Assembly (NCBI GenBank): GCA_046292465.1
Contig: JBKBRB010000006.1
Coordinates: forward strand, 62,001-126,000
Reading direction: 5' to 3'
DNA: 64,000 nt
From: JANWWM01 sp046292465
GTDB lineage: Bacteria > Bacteroidota > Chlorobiia > Chlorobiales > Thermochlorobacteraceae
Shown here: positions 62,963-64,000 of the stretch, in pieces
Numbering within the stretch: position 1 is the stretch's first letter
Layout: every line of letters starts with the position of its first letter
The notes under the pieces: generated by a model
What the model was told of the DNA's origin: nothing
Seen by the model: the letters and a program-made list of their open reading frames with translations, nothing else
Databases searched by the model: none
Made by a program: the position numbers and the translations under genes

Positions 62963-64000
62963 TTAGCCGCACATCTCTTTCAGCCGCGAAATGCACCGCC
63001 AATACTTTTTCGCGTATGCCGATTGATAGAAGGATTCAGGAAAAAGTTGCTCAATCTCCACTCGTGCTGACGCGAACACTTGAACATTGTCGTCATAAAG
63101 TTTATCGATGAAATAAACGAAACGAAGCGCGTCGAATTGGTCGTGAATTTGCCCCATGCCTTCAATGAATACGGCAGAGAGATTTTCAGCGAGTTCAAAG
63201 TAGTGCATCGGGTGATAGCGTCGCAAGAGCGAGAAGAGTTCGGCTTCTTCGAGGTAAAGTTTCTTTCGCGCTTTTGTGGCTTGAAATTGCGTGTAGGCGG
63301 ATTTGAGGTTTGGCGTTCTCCAAGAAGAAGTGTGAGCCAATTTGGCGTGTGCTAATTTTTGGCGATAGTCTTTGCCGTCAATCTGCACGGTTTTGAAGCG
63401 TTTTGCCATCTCGCCGATTTCGCGTTGAAAATTTCGAACATCGAATCGTCCTTCGCCCAAACGCATTGGCGGCGTGTTCGAAGTTGCCACAATCGCCACA
63501 TTGTTTTCCATCACGCGCGAAAGGAAGCCAAGCGACATGGTCGTATTTCCCGGATCATCTAATTCAAATTCATCAATGCAAATCAGGCGATAGGTCGAGA
63601 GTTCCGCCGCGCATTTTTCCAGCCCCAGCAATCCGATGAAATAAACGAGCTCGGTGAACGAGAGATAGAGTTTCTTCGAGGTTTCAACTGCATGAAAAAC
63701 CGACGCAAGCAAATGCGTTTTACCAATGCCGAACACGCCGTCGAGATAAAGCCCAATTTGTGCGTCTTTTTTGGAGAACGCACCGAAGAATTTGCGAAGC
63801 CCGTTTTGCGATTGGTTCAAAGCGTTGATGAAGGCTTGAAGGTCTTCTTTGGCGCGCGCTTGCGATGGAAACTCTTCATCAACGATGTAATTCTCGAGCG
63901 TGGCTTGCTCAAAGCGTGGTGGCGGCACAAGATGCGTGCGCAAGTGTTCAAAGCGAATATCAGTTCGAAGGTCGCTTAGCGACAAAACCGTATCGTCAGA
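62963..64000 (-). CDS. ZapE/AFG1-family ATPase, start possibly outside the window
   Basis: At least 340 aa. P-loop YLDGVFGIGKTHLLAS, Walker B RLICIDEFELDDPG and the following VAIVATSNTPPMRLGEGRF are the signature of AFG1/ZapE proteins, which in E. coli act at the division ring. The C-terminal domain (RYHPMHYFELAENLSAVFIE, DALRFVYFIDKLYDDNVQ) is typical. A TTG at 63985 is one possible start, but no stop occurs up to the window end, so the true start may lie beyond. Confidence 0.85.
   Translation of the reverse strand, partial: SDDTVLSLSDLRTDIRFEHLRTHLVPPPRFEQATLENYIVDEEFPSQARAKEDLQAFINALNQSQNGLRKFFGAFSKKDAQIGLYLDGVFGIGKTHLLASVFHAVETSKKLYLSFTELVYFIGLLGLEKCAAELSTYRLICIDEFELDDPGNTTMSLGFLSRVMENNVAIVATSNTPPMRLGEGRFDVRNFQREIGEMAKRFKTVQIDGKDYRQKLAHAKLAHTSSWRTPNLKSAYTQFQATKARKKLYLEEAELFSLLRRYHPMHYFELAENLSAVFIEGMGQIHDQFDALRFVYFIDKLYDDNVQVFASARVEIEQLFPESFYQSAYAKKYWRCISRLKEMCG

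Noticed and set aside
1..64000. tRNA, rRNA, CRISPR arrays and riboswitches
   Set aside because: Intergenic regions were read for T-loop signatures, regular repeats and long leaders; none was convincing.

Overview
The window (about 64 kb, moderate GC, densely coded on both strands) looks like a chromosome segment from the Chlorobi/Bacteroidetes side of the tree. Pointers: two secreted proteins end in type IX secretion (Por) sorting tails with the NYPNPFNP motif; there is a CrtH-type carotenoid isomerase, a DUF2795 protein and a BMC shell pair; Shine-Dalgarno signals are often weak. A 4-hydroxyphenylpyruvate dioxygenase implies access to O2, so an aerobic or microaerobic relative of Chloroherpeton or Thermochlorobacter is a reasonable inference, but there is no rRNA here to prove it. 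I saw no tRNA, rRNA, CRISPR array or transposase.

Layout. 1-7.0 kb (minus): a partial cysS, a nucleotide-sugar dehydrogenase and hemE follow, after a terminator, the F0 part of the ATP synthase (atpZ-atpI-atpB-atpE-atpF-atpH). The genes for alpha, beta, gamma and epsilon are not in the window. 7.0-19.2 kb (plus): dnaE, an M23 envelope peptidase, DUF2795, an Omp85-type outer-membrane protein, rpe, a secreted FG-GAP-like protein, def, purE and a small coiled-coil protein. 19.2-31 kb (minus): comM, an amino-acid permease, an ABC exporter, a TlpA-like thioredoxin, a DUF2283 gene, hpd, rfbC, a small repeat protein, an exported arginine/agmatine deiminase-like protein, terC and queA. 31-42 kb: recQ (plus), then mainly minus-strand genes: acs, a lipoprotein, a Cys-rich secreted protein, an ElaA-like acetyltransferase, sua5, two BMC shell genes, pepA and nrnA. 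42-44.9 kb: an AT-rich type II restriction-modification pair between two identical 115-bp copies of the 3' end of mgsA. 45-64 kb: gyrA, argS, a two-domain ABC ATPase, a thin ferredoxin, dut, an ECF sigma/anti-sigma pair, crtH, pyrG, a 970-residue type IX cargo protein, a methyltransferase/AAA ATPase pair and a ZapE-like ATPase cut by the window end.

The most distinctive feature is two independent insertions that each left a long direct duplication of a neighbouring gene's 3' end. The restriction-modification pair duplicated 115 bp of mgsA and gave the functional mgsA a new C-terminus, leaving the old end as a fossil 2.4 kb away. The DUF2283 gene duplicated 39 bp at the end of hpd and borrows the last codons and stop of hpd. 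This resembles insertion with long target duplication, which is known for restriction-modification units. Other points of interest are a 13-bp hairpin between atpE and atpF, a two-gene microcompartment shell locus without obvious cargo, and a deiminase carrying a type IX export tail.

No similarity searches were possible. Functions rest on motifs, length and context; start choices were checked by reading the bases around each start.
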